Assembly (NCBI GenBank): GCA_017463585.1
Contig: JAFTOX010000025.1
Coordinates: 1-35,295, forward strand
Direction of reading: 5' to 3'
DNA: 35,295 nucleotides
DNA from: Rikenellaceae bacterium
Lineage (GTDB): Bacteria > Bacteroidota > Bacteroidia > Bacteroidales > Rikenellaceae
Shown: piece after piece, positions 13,943 through 20,696 of the stretch
Layout: the number at the start of each line of letters is the position of its first letter
Position numbering within the stretch: position 1 is the first letter of the stretch
Made by a program: the position numbers and the translations under genes
The notes under the pieces: generated by a model
Database searches by the model: none
Told to the model about the DNA's origin: nothing
What the model saw: the letters and a program-made list of their open reading frames with translations, nothing else

Positions 13943-13958
13943 CACGCATCATCGACCT
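13939..13958 (+). repeat. 20-bp imperfect direct repeat, right copy of cassette
   Basis: Matches 13434-13453 with two mismatches and encodes the same MTRIIDL start. It marks the right border of the 33-aa/XRE cassette and is part of the intact membrane-protein gene. Confidence 0.6.
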
Positions 13959-14142
13959 ACCCGAAATCGGTGAGCAGGAACCACCGACACAGCGCGAGTT
14001 TGACATCCCGAAGAAGCGTTCACGTGGCGCTACTGGATGCGCTGTGGTGATTGTCGCATGGCTGGTATGTATGGTCGTCCTAGCTGCTGTTGCGCTGACT
14101 GGTGGACTAGCACGGCTGGCATTCTGGGCGGTGGGAGTATAG
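13939..14142 (+). CDS. Small membrane protein
   Basis: 67 residues; ATG overlaps the XRE stop (ATGA). Polar N-terminus (MTRIIDLPEIGEQEPPTQREFDIPKKRSRG) and one long membrane segment from about residue 33 (CAVVIVAWLVCMVVLAAVALTGG). Its first 20 bp repeat the sequence at 13434-13453, implying that before cassette insertion this gene directly followed the zinc-ribbon gene. Unknown function. Confidence 0.6.
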   Translation: MTRIIDLPEIGEQEPPTQREFDIPKKRSRGATGCAVVIVAWLVCMVVLAAVALTGGLARLAFWAVGV

Positions 14143-14149
14143 AAAAAGC

Positions 14150-14207
14150 GCCCCTGTATCAGAAGCGCCGATGCCATGCGCAATAGTACCACAGATGAGA
14201 CAGGGGC
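14150..14207 (+). promoter_or_regulatory. Hairpin covering the ribosome binding site of the late regulator
   Basis: GCCCCTGT (14150-14157) pairs perfectly with ACAGGGGC (14200-14207), and TCA (14159-14161) with TGA (14196-14198) beyond one mismatch. The loop holds an inner GCGC...GCGC hairpin. The only Shine-Dalgarno-like sequence for ATG 14211 (CAGGGGC) is inside the stem, so folding should block translation. On the minus strand the stem is followed by TTTTT, so it could alternatively act as a leftward terminator. Confidence 0.5.
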
Positions 14208-14210
14208 ATT

Positions 14211-14684
14211 ATGGACGAATGGGAACAGTATCGCTATAACCAGGCACGTGCTTGGCTTGAGCATGTTCGCGGCCTGGCTGATGCAGTGGACTCAGCAGAG
14301 CGCGCCGTCGAGTATGAACGGGCGCAAATGGAGCAGCTAAGCAGCATTGACTATGCGCGTGTTCGCGTCAGCGGTACACCAACCTCACCAGACATAGCCG
14401 ATATCCTCGACAGGCTAAACGATAACATCAGGCAGTATTGCGCCAACGCCAGTGCATATACGGACGAGCGGCGCGACTGCTACGATCGTCTTTCTCGTCT
14501 TGAGAGCAAGACAGAAGCTAAGGCGCTGCAGCTTCGCTACTGTATGAACCATAGTTGGGAATATATCGAAGGAGCAATGGGCTACACTGAAGGCGGCATC
14601 ATGAAACTTCGGCGCACTGCTATCATTCATGCATACGATGTTATGCCAATAGAACAGCGCGACCCGATGCACCAGGCGTTATAG
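14211..14684 (+). CDS. ArpU/DUF1492-like late transcription regulator
   Basis: 157 residues. The N-terminal half is helical; the C-terminal part (KALQLRYCMNHSWEYIEGAMGYTEGGIMKLRRTAI) is a sigma-70 region 4-like helix-turn-helix, as in the ArpU/RinA/DUF1492 family. The SGTPTSPDIADILDRL segment is also typical. These proteins are encoded last in the early region and activate the late operon or packaging genes. Here it lies just before the packaging module. Its ribosome binding site is hidden in a hairpin, which could time late expression. Confidence 0.75.
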   Translation: MDEWEQYRYNQARAWLEHVRGLADAVDSAERAVEYERAQMEQLSSIDYARVRVSGTPTSPDIADILDRLNDNIRQYCANASAYTDERRDCYDRLSRLESKTEAKALQLRYCMNHSWEYIEGAMGYTEGGIMKLRRTAIIHAYDVMPIEQRDPMHQAL

Positions 14685-14849
14685 TCCTTTTCGCTTCATG
14701 TCCTCGCGGATTAGGTCCTTGATATACTTGGTCTTGTTCGGTATGGTTTCGATATAGGCAAGAAGGTCGGGCTCCGTATTGCGGTTGAATGGAAGATTGA
14801 TTCTGCGGATTGTCTTCTTCTCGTATCTGCTTTGAGCGTTGTCTGCCAT
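14679..14849 (-). CDS. Small leftward ribbon-helix-helix-like protein
   Basis: 56 residues from ATG 14849, preceded on the minus strand by CTGGAGGTTTCAAG. The pattern KKTIRRINLPFNRNTEPDLLAYIETIPNKTKYIKDLIREDM (beta strand, then helices) matches small RHH-type proteins widespread on mobile elements. It overlaps the late regulator's 3' end by 6 nt, tail to tail. The minus-strand sequence TATAGT (complement of 14875-14880) is a plausible -10. May regulate the adjacent 22-aa peptide or its own promoter. Confidence 0.65.
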   Translation of the reverse strand: MADNAQSRYEKKTIRRINLPFNRNTEPDLLAYIETIPNKTKYIKDLIREDMKRKGL

Positions 14850-14918
14850 CTTGAAACCTCCAGGTATATATGCTACTATAGCGGAGCAGGGCGACCCGTC
14901 TTGCAATATTTGGTATCA

Positions 14919-14947
14919 GATAACCGCCTATCGCTCAGGCGGTTATC
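14919..14947. terminator. Perfect 11-bp hairpin at the end of the 22-aa gene
   Basis: GATAACCGCCT (14919-14929) and AGGCGGTTATC (14937-14947) with a 7-nt loop. The stop codon of the leftward 22-aa gene is in the stem. No strong T tract on either strand, so termination efficiency is uncertain; it may instead stabilise the mRNA's 3' end. Confidence 0.5.
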
Positions 14948-15011
14948 GGCTTATTAGGACGAGTATTACGGTCATTGCAATCACGATGAATGCTAGGTCG
15001 TATCTTGTCAT
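14943..15011 (-). CDS. 22-aa membrane peptide, type I toxin-like
   Basis: Leftward frame of 22 codons: MTRYDLAFIVIAMTVILVL followed by ISR. ATG 15011 is preceded by AAAGGGGGTGAGGCTT. Charged N-terminus, one membrane span and a basic last residue are the build of small holin-like or Fst/TxpA-type toxins. The Shine-Dalgarno lies in the hairpin 15019-15039, as is common for translationally silenced toxins. No antisense RNA can be proven from sequence, but a rightward TATAGT at 15059 and flanking repeats leave room for regulation. Below the size most gene finders report. Confidence 0.55.
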   Translation of the reverse strand: MTRYDLAFIVIAMTVILVLISR

Positions 15012-15018
15012 AAGCCTC

Positions 15019-15039
15019 ACCCCCTTTCGTTCAGGGGGT
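15019..15039 (-). promoter_or_regulatory. Hairpin sequestering the ribosome binding site of the 22-aa gene
   Basis: On the minus strand ACCCCCT pairs with AGGGGGT around a 7-nt loop, burying the AGGGGGT Shine-Dalgarno 7 nt upstream of the start at 15011. Confidence 0.55.
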
Positions 15040-15069
15040 ACCGCCCTGCTCACAGTTATATAGTAGCAC

Positions 15070-15104
15070 ATATATGTACATATTCAATAGTATATATGTA
15101 CATA
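15070..15104. repeat. Two ATATATGTACATA operator-like repeats
   Basis: The 13-mer ATATATGTACATA occurs at 15070-15082 and 15092-15104, 22 bp apart (two helical turns). The first includes the perfect palindrome ATATGTACATAT (15072-15083). Such a tandem palindrome pair suggests a dimeric regulator; candidates are the RHH-like protein or the late regulator. Confidence 0.5.
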
Positions 15105-15149
15105 CATATTTTATACACAATCGGGCAGTAAATGGCAGTTGATAATCGC

Positions 15150-15310
15150 GTATAGTGTATACAGGCCGTTTCCGCACAGGGGCGGCTTTCTCTGTGCCCT
15201 GGTGCTTACGGTGTGGTCATCTATCCTCCTGTGACCCCATGGGTCTAAACGTGCATCACGGCGCACCGCACCAGGGGGCTTGCGAAAGATACCCCGGGGG
15301 GTCTAATACC
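15150..15310. other. GC-rich non-coding candidate cos region
   Basis: Non-coding stretch before the HNH gene, with no believable frame. It contains GCACAG/CTGTGC inverted copies around 15174-15197, GACCC-CAT-GGGTC (15233-15245) and ACCCC-GG-GGGGT (15291-15302); the last two are both followed by CTAA and so look like two copies of one element about 58 bp apart. Cohesive-end sites of HNH-containing cos phages are found at this place. The exact cut cannot be deduced. Confidence 0.4.
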
Positions 15311-15320
15311 TGGGAGGGAT

Positions 15321-15653
15321 ATGAGTACCAACCGATACGCTAACGGAAACGCAAGGCGCAAGCTACGTGCCAGGCTTAAGGCAGAAGGTAGACCCTGCTG
15401 GATATGTAGGGCGTTCGGTCGGCCAGCTGCAATTGACTACAGCTTGCCACACAATCATCCGCTTGCATTTGAGGTGGACGAGCTCGTGCCTGTAAGCAAA
15501 GGCGGTAGCGAGCTGGACTACAACAATGTGGACGCAGCACACAGAAGATGCAATCAATGGCGCAGTAATCGCAGCGTGGGGCAGGTGCTAGCTATCGCAT
15601 CAAAGGCGCGTGAAGCACGCAATTCTTTGCCACAGCCATTCAGTGACTGGTAG
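15321..15653 (+). CDS. HNH endonuclease of the packaging module
   Basis: 110 residues; GGGAGGGAT precedes the ATG. A CWIC knuckle (C26, C29), FEVDELVPVSKGGS (the HNH strand-loop with DE in place of DH), NNVDAAHRRCNQWRSN with His74 and Cys77 complete the HNH fold. HNH proteins of this size directly before terminase genes are needed for cos cleavage and packaging in HK97-like phages. The DE variant is common in actinobacterial phage relatives. Confidence 0.9.
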   Translation: MSTNRYANGNARRKLRARLKAEGRPCWICRAFGRPAAIDYSLPHNHPLAFEVDELVPVSKGGSELDYNNVDAAHRRCNQWRSNRSVGQVLAIASKAREARNSLPQPFSDW

Positions 15654-15733
15654 AGGGGTGGGGGATGCTCCTCCCGTGTTTGCCGAGGCGTGCCTCCTGG
15701 CATAGCGCCAATTTACACACAAGGAGTTTCATT

Positions 15734-16129
15734 TTGGAGCAAAGAGAGCCCTCTGAGAGGTATTCAGCCCTTGCTACGCAGATAATAGACGACCCGTTGC
15801 TAGACGCTGTTAAGAACAGCCAAGTAAGGATTGCATACCTTGAAAGCGACTGGGAGAAGAAGTCACAAGGGCGACCTGTGCTAGGACAGTGCGAAAAAGT
15901 CCCCGACCGTTTTCGATGGTCTGTGCCCTATGACTTCACAATTACGATCTTCCAGCCGAACGTGGAGCACCTAAACGACAAGCAGCTGAAAATACTGCTG
16001 CTGCATGAACTGATGCATGTAGGTATAGAGGTGGACGGCAACGAGGAGAAGTACCACGTTGTGCCGCATGATGTAGAGGATTTTTACACCATCCTCGACC
16101 GCTACGGGATGAGGTGGGCAGATGAATAG
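15734..16129 (+). CDS. Putative phage metallopeptidase (TTG start)
   Basis: 131 residues from TTG 15734, which follows AAGGAG by 7 nt; an upstream ATG at 15665 has no ribosome binding site and adds non-protein-like residues. HELMH (91-95) is the HExxH zinc motif, with VPHDVEDF (His114) as possible third ligand. This matches the family Pfam calls putative phage metallopeptidase, usually found beside terminase genes. Its substrate is unknown; a role in head maturation or transcriptional takeover has not been shown. Confidence 0.75.
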   Translation: MEQREPSERYSALATQIIDDPLLDAVKNSQVRIAYLESDWEKKSQGRPVLGQCEKVPDRFRWSVPYDFTITIFQPNVEHLNDKQLKILLLHELMHVGIEVDGNEEKYHVVPHDVEDFYTILDRYGMRWADE

Positions 16130-16313
16130 GCTTGAAAAGCTGAAAGAGCTCGAGCAATCGCTCTACGAGACGATGCAAAAAGCCAATAGTCGCTCAATGG
16201 CGGCACTTGCACGCCAATACCGCGAGACAATCCGCGAAATCGAAGAACTGGAGGGCGAAGATGCCGATGGTGACGAAATCGCGCAGCTTATCGCCAAGCG
16301 AGCTGAAGGGTAG
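16122..16313 (+). CDS. Small coiled-coil protein, terminase small subunit candidate
   Basis: 63 residues, nearly all helix: MNRLEKLKELEQSLYETMQK, then RQYRETIREIEELEGED. It overlaps the metallopeptidase end by 8 nt and the TerL start by 53 nt. Similar short proteins precede TerL in many actinophages. There is no other TerS candidate in the window, so it may have that role, though a DNA-binding HTH is not evident. Confidence 0.55.
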   Translation: MNRLEKLKELEQSLYETMQKANSRSMAALARQYRETIREIEELEGEDADGDEIAQLIAKRAEG

Positions 16314-17709
16314 CCAAGAGCCTACGCATCTGATTGTGCCTGAATATATCACCAGCGAATGGGAAGATTGCCATGCGGTTGCCAAGGCTGGTGGCATGGA
16401 GCTGATGGAATGGCAGGGCTTAATTCTGCAAGGCTGGCTAGGGCGCAACAGTCTAAAGAGGTGGACAGCTACCACGTGCGGAGGTTCGATACCGCGCCAG
16501 AATGGGAAGACGATTGGTTTAGTGGTGCCCAGGATTGGCTATGGCATGGTTATGCTGGGTGAAGAAGTTATCTACACGTCGCATCTGCAAAAGACGTCCA
16601 CCGAGACGTTCGAGGCTATCGCGGCGTTCTTCGACACCAGGGCGCTGCGCAAGTATGTAAAGGACGTCAAGACTGCGCTAGGGCGCGAACAGGTCATATT
16701 GAAAAATGGTGCACGTGTCAAATTCCTGGCACGTACTCGCAACGGCGGACGTGGGCAACATGGCGACTTGCTGGTATTTGATGAAGCGTTAGAGCTCGAT
16801 GCCGACAGCCAGGCTTCATTCTTGCCGGCAATATCGGCAAGTAAAAACCCGCAGGCGATATACATTTCAACGCCACCGACGAGCAGAAGCGACGGTGCGC
16901 CGTTTCGCGGTATTCGCGAGCATTGTCTGGGCGGCGAATCCGAACGCTCTGCCTGGTTTGAGTGGAGTGTGGACGAAATAGGCGATGTGCGCGACAAAAA
17001 ACGCTGGTATGAAGCCAACCCGTCGTTAGGTCATTTAATTCAAGAGTCCACCGTCGAGGCCGAATGCGAGCAGATGGACGCCGACACGTTCGCGCGCGAG
17101 CGGCTTGGTTGGTGGTCGCCTGTTCGAAGCGCCCAATATTGCATTGATGCCGAAGAGTGGGGGGAGTGCAAGGTGGACAAGCCAAGTAAGGACGGCATTG
17201 TCTGCTACGCGGTGAAATTCTCGCCCGATGGCGCTACAGGTGTTATTGCTGCGTGCCATAAAGGCGAAGTGCCTTTTGTCTATGTGGTTGATGCCCAGTC
17301 CACTGCACATGGCATCAGCTGGTTTGCCGAAGAGTTGGCCGAGCACGCTGACAAAGCGGCGCAGATCGTAATCGATGGGCAAGCTAACGCTCAAGCACTA
17401 ACCGACCGCCTCCTGGATGCTGGCGTGTCGCGCAAAACAATTATTCGTCCGAAGACTGGAGATGCCATTGCGGCGTATTCCACGTTTGCAAACGCAGTTC
17501 GCGAAAAGTCGCTATGCCACTTTGGGCAACCTGCTCTAGATGCATCTGTTACAGGAAGCGAGCGGCGCGCAATCGGACATTACGGCGGCTGGGGATTCCA
17601 GTCCACTGAAACTGCCGACGCCACATTAGTTGAAGCTGCTGCCCTGGCTTACTGGGCGGCAATGACTACGAAGAGAAACCCTGAGAGAAAAGGACGCGCT
17701 GGATGTTAA
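16261..17709 (+). CDS. terL: Terminase large subunit
   Basis: 482 residues from ATG 16261, which has GGAGGGCGAAG in front; a reading from 16207 would overlap the upstream gene by over 100 nt. ATPase: Walker A-like SIPRQNGKT (76-84) and Walker B LLVFDE (170-175). The C-terminal nuclease half (from about 290) has VVDAQST and the VIDGQANAQALTDRL segment typical of phage terminase RNase H-like folds. It pumps DNA into the prohead and cuts it. Resembles HK97-type terminases next to HNH genes, consistent with cos packaging. Confidence 0.93.
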   Translation: MPMVTKSRSLSPSELKGSQEPTHLIVPEYITSEWEDCHAVAKAGGMELMEWQGLILQGWLGRNSLKRWTATTCGGSIPRQNGKTIGLVVPRIGYGMVMLGEEVIYTSHLQKTSTETFEAIAAFFDTRALRKYVKDVKTALGREQVILKNGARVKFLARTRNGGRGQHGDLLVFDEALELDADSQASFLPAISASKNPQAIYISTPPTSRSDGAPFRGIREHCLGGESERSAWFEWSVDEIGDVRDKKRWYEANPSLGHLIQESTVEAECEQMDADTFARERLGWWSPVRSAQYCIDAEEWGECKVDKPSKDGIVCYAVKFSPDGATGVIAACHKGEVPFVYVVDAQSTAHGISWFAEELAEHADKAAQIVIDGQANAQALTDRLLDAGVSRKTIIRPKTGDAIAAYSTFANAVREKSLCHFGQPALDASVTGSERRAIGHYGGWGFQSTETADATLVEAAALAYWAAMTTKRNPERKGRAGC

Positions 17710-19151
17710 TTACTGATGGTCCATGGGAGATGACAGATGCTCTTGTGAGTTTTAAGGGCATTGAGGATGCAGATGGCATTACCGAGAATGCTCGAGCATG
17801 GGTGGAACAGCTTTCAGACGAATACTTCAAGCATTCGGGGCACAACAGCATGCTCAAACGCTACTACGACGGCAAGGTGTCTGTATCGGACTATGGCGTT
17901 ACAGCTGATATTCCGAACGACCAGACGTGCCACTGGCCACAGAAGGCAGTAGACGCACTGGCAGATCGTATCCGTCTGGAATCTCTTACAGTGCCAGAGG
18001 GCGACCAGGAAACGCTGGATGCAATTGTTCTCAGGAATGACTTAGTAAGCAATTTTAATCGTCACATTGCTTGCAAGCTACTCTATGGCTGCATGGCGGC
18101 GACGGTTACACGCGATACAAGTGGACATGCGTGTGTACGCTTTCATTCAGCCGAAACGTTCACTGCGCTGCCGTCGCCAGACTACACGGACGGCGTGGTA
18201 GCAGGTGGGCTTGCCATTGCGCGAAGGGAGAAGACCAGCTGGAGCGATGGCCAGGTTGTGCCGACGGTGGTAAACCTCCACACGCCGTTTAACGTTGGCG
18301 AGTTCCGCCAGGTGAGCGAGGGGGAGTGGACATACGAGCCCGGACAAGTCCGTGAGGCTTTACCCACGTTGTACGTGTTCGCCCACAACGGCACCGGCAC
18401 GCTTGCCCCATTCGGGCAGACGCGCATTACCAAGTTCGTGCGCACGCTAGCAAACGACGCCATCCGCTGCATGTGGCACATGCAGGTGTCCGGCGCGTTC
18501 TACTCCATGGCGAAGCTCTACATGACTGGACTCACCGACGAGCAGTTCGACGCCGTCATGGAGAACAAGTCTAAGTACCAACTGTCCAGGCTGCTTGCGC
18601 TTACCACGGGCGCAGATGGGGAAAACCCGAACGTCGGACAATTATCTGGCAACAGTCCGCAGCCGTTCATCGACGAGTTGCGCGCGCTGGCATGCCAGTT
18701 CAGCGGTGCCACGGGAGTGCCGCTGAACAGCTTGGGCATCGTGCAGGACAACCCGAGCAGCGCAGAGGCCATCCAGGCTGCGCGCGAGGACATCTGCCTT
18801 ATCGCTGAACGGGATATCGAAGCGGACAAGTCCACCTTGCGGCGCGTGTGCCAGGCTGCCATGGCAATCGAGAAGAACACGACAGTGGACGCGCTTGACC
18901 CCGCCGATGCCGACATCATGGCGTCGTTTGCATCACCCATGCTCAACTCATTAGCAGCACGTACTGATTCTGCACTCAAGATTGCAAGTGTTGACCAAGG
19001 CTTTGCAGGGTCGGATGAATTCCACAAGATGGTGGGCATGGACGAGGCAACAAGGGCAGCCATTAAATCGGAGCAGCGCAGGGCAGAAGCACTAGATGCT
19101 ATTGCAGCACTCAATGCAGCGCCAGTAGAGGTTGAGCAAGATGCCAGCTAG
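17703..19151 (+). CDS. Portal protein (SPP1 Gp6-like)
   Basis: 482 residues, start overlapping the terminase stop by 7 nt. The N-terminal NSMLKRYYDGKVSVSDYG and WPQKAVDALADRIRLE, the middle FVRTLANDAIRCMWHMQVSGAFYSMAKLYMTG and the C-terminal GATGVPLNSLGIVQDNPSSAEAIQAAREDI are characteristic of Gp6-like portals. It forms the dodecameric DNA gate at one capsid vertex. Position directly after TerL is standard. Confidence 0.92.
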   Translation: MLITDGPWEMTDALVSFKGIEDADGITENARAWVEQLSDEYFKHSGHNSMLKRYYDGKVSVSDYGVTADIPNDQTCHWPQKAVDALADRIRLESLTVPEGDQETLDAIVLRNDLVSNFNRHIACKLLYGCMAATVTRDTSGHACVRFHSAETFTALPSPDYTDGVVAGGLAIARREKTSWSDGQVVPTVVNLHTPFNVGEFRQVSEGEWTYEPGQVREALPTLYVFAHNGTGTLAPFGQTRITKFVRTLANDAIRCMWHMQVSGAFYSMAKLYMTGLTDEQFDAVMENKSKYQLSRLLALTTGADGENPNVGQLSGNSPQPFIDELRALACQFSGATGVPLNSLGIVQDNPSSAEAIQAAREDICLIAERDIEADKSTLRRVCQAAMAIEKNTTVDALDPADADIMASFASPMLNSLAARTDSALKIASVDQGFAGSDEFHKMVGMDEATRAAIKSEQRRAEALDAIAALNAAPVEVEQDAS

Positions 19152-19515
19152 CGATTTTCGCGACTACTCCAATGCGTTAAATCAAGCATCGCTACTTGCA
19201 CAACGCGATCTATCAGAAGCCTGGGAGCATCTTGCGGATAAACCTCCAGCAGTTATCAGAAACGCTCTTATCGAGATTATGTACGGGCTTGTCGTCAAGT
19301 ACGGGCAGATGGCATCTGTAGCTGCTGCAGAGTACTACGAAACCGAACGCACAGCTGCAAGAAGCGATGACTTCAACGTGGAATTGGCAGACAGCGTTCC
19401 ATTCGAGCAAGTGGAAGCATCAGTTCGCTACGCATGCGGACATCTAGACTGGGAGGATACAGGTGGAGATAAACCCAAGCCTGACACCGACCTATTTGGC
19501 AGGGAAATTAGATGA
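19141..19515 (+). CDS. VG15/MuF-like head morphogenesis protein, N-terminal half
   Basis: 124 residues from ATG 19141 (GTAGAGG upstream). Helical: SDFRDYSNALNQASLLAQRDLSEAWEHLADKPPAVIRNALIEIMYGLVVKYGQMASVAAAEYYETER. This is how single-chain VG15-type minor capsid proteins begin, but the frame stops at 19515, and the expected continuation is in the +1 frame (next feature), which overlaps by 53 nt. Either two chains are made by coupling, or a +1 shift or an ancestral indel split the gene. Confidence 0.75.
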   Translation: MPASDFRDYSNALNQASLLAQRDLSEAWEHLADKPPAVIRNALIEIMYGLVVKYGQMASVAAAEYYETERTAARSDDFNVELADSVPFEQVEASVRYACGHLDWEDTGGDKPKPDTDLFGREIR

Positions 19516-20668
19516 GTATGTCAAACAGGCGGGACGCGACACAATCATGAACAATGTCGCACGTGACCGCCATGCTCGATATGCTCGCATACCTGATGGA
19601 AGGGCGTGTGATTTTTGCAAGATGTTAGGGTCCAGGGGTTTTGTCTACCACAGCGAATATAAAGCTGGTGGTGGAGGTAATAACTACCATCCGCACTGTA
19701 ATTGCCAGATTGCTCTTAGCTTCGAGCCTGAAATGCAGTATTACTGGAAAAACGGCGTGCAGGTGTCGCGCGGCTTTGACGATGATGCGGTTCTTGTCAA
19801 GCCTGGGCGAGATGGCTCGTACGAAAAGCGTGCATATGACCCCGACGAACTGTTCGCCGAGTACCAAGCAATGGGCAGGCGATTCAAGGCAGGTTCTAAG
19901 CACAAGGTGTATACACGTGGCGCAAAACTGACCGATGAGCAATTCAACGCATTCATGCAGCGACTATCTGATGCAAAAACACTTGACGAGCTCCATGCGG
20001 TAGGCGATGACATTCTAAAGGAGTGGACTCCCAACGAGAATGGCCGCTACAGCGCCCAATGGGATGAAATGAGCAGGCATGCGCAGGCGCTGGAGAAGGA
20101 GATGCAATCAAAACATGATTCTGTTTCAGGCGTATCGGCAGCAATTGACCCTGAAGTAAAAGCGTGGGCGAGGCAGTTTCCCAACGAAAAGCTTTGGGTG
20201 TACCGTGAAGACGGCGAACTGTTCTTCAGGGAAGGCTCACCGACAGGAGTCAAAACAACCGATGCAGAAGACGCATCTTTCAGGAACGGCAAGGCGAAAC
20301 ACACGCACACCACGTCGATTGGTGGAACTTTTGGAGAGGACGACATCTGGTTTACGACTGAAAACTGGCTTTCTGAACATGAGGTTGAAGACACGTACCA
20401 CGGAATTACCTATAGGCTTGTTCGTAATGCCGACGCATCAGAGGAGAGTGTTGAGAAATTTGCAAGAGCATACGAAGAAGAGTCATTCCGCAATTACGAC
20501 CGTATACTTGGAGAGATATACGATGCAAATGGTGGCGAAGAAGCGCACCTCCATGGGGCGACATTGGAGGAAAAACTGGAGGCTGAGATGCGTTTGAAAC
20601 CGATTCAGCACGAGTGGCTGACCAATAACGCTGGGAGCTGGGGATATGACTACTATCAAGCAACATAA
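19463..20668 (+). CDS. VG15/MuF head protein, C-terminal half with JAMM-like domain
   Basis: 401 residues from GTG 19463, inside the N-terminal half gene. Residues 12-85 carry the MuF/VG15 core: AGRDTIMNNVARD, then RACDFCKMLGSRGFVYHS and YHPHCNCQI, with C49, C52, H76, H78, C79 and C81 as zinc-type ligands. Residues about 130-230 are a linker with helices. Residues about 235-401 are an added domain: VYREDGELFFREG, KHTHTTSIGGTFGEDDIWF (H280, H282, D294), ending HEWLTNNAGSWGYDYYQA. This resembles JAMM/RadC-like metal domains (HxHPx7SxxD), with Thr for Pro and Gly for Ser. MuF proteins are carried in heads and can end in toxin domains, so an injected effector is plausible. Confidence 0.75.
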   Translation: MEINPSLTPTYLAGKLDEYVKQAGRDTIMNNVARDRHARYARIPDGRACDFCKMLGSRGFVYHSEYKAGGGGNNYHPHCNCQIALSFEPEMQYYWKNGVQVSRGFDDDAVLVKPGRDGSYEKRAYDPDELFAEYQAMGRRFKAGSKHKVYTRGAKLTDEQFNAFMQRLSDAKTLDELHAVGDDILKEWTPNENGRYSAQWDEMSRHAQALEKEMQSKHDSVSGVSAAIDPEVKAWARQFPNEKLWVYREDGELFFREGSPTGVKTTDAEDASFRNGKAKHTHTTSIGGTFGEDDIWFTTENWLSEHEVEDTYHGITYRLVRNADASEESVEKFARAYEEESFRNYDRILGEIYDANGGEEAHLHGATLEEKLEAEMRLKPIQHEWLTNNAGSWGYDYYQAT

Positions 20669-20681
20669 CAACACGCTTCTA

Positions 20682-20690
20682 TGGTAAAAT
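20682..20690 (+). promoter_or_regulatory. Extended -10 promoter for a leaderless gene
   Basis: TGGTAAAAT: TG (20682-20683), one base, then TAAAAT (20685-20690), a good extended -10. Transcription would begin 7 nt downstream, at about 20697, which is the A of the next ATG. No ribosome binding site is present (ATGACAAC only), fitting a leaderless mRNA. It would let this gene be expressed independently of late transcription. Confidence 0.55.
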
Positions 20691-20696
20691 GACAAC

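Larger units (their letters stand above)
14872..15067. repeat. Inverted repeats flanking the 22-aa peptide gene
   Basis: Left: GCTACTATA (14872-14880) and GAGCAGGGCG (14884-14893). Right, inverted: CGCCCTGCTC (15042-15051) and TATAGTAGC (15059-15067). Each arm contains TATAGT next to CGCCCTGCTC, pointing outward (leftward on the left arm, rightward on the right). They may be a shared promoter-operator used twice in opposite directions, or the ends of a small inserted unit. Confidence 0.5.

Noticed and set aside
15155..15343. 62-codon frame in the candidate cos region
   Set aside because: No ribosome binding site, unusual composition, and it overlaps the well-supported HNH start.
18518..19114. 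198-codon minus-strand frame opposite the portal
   Set aside because: Ser/Ala-rich mirror translation of the portal gene without start signals.
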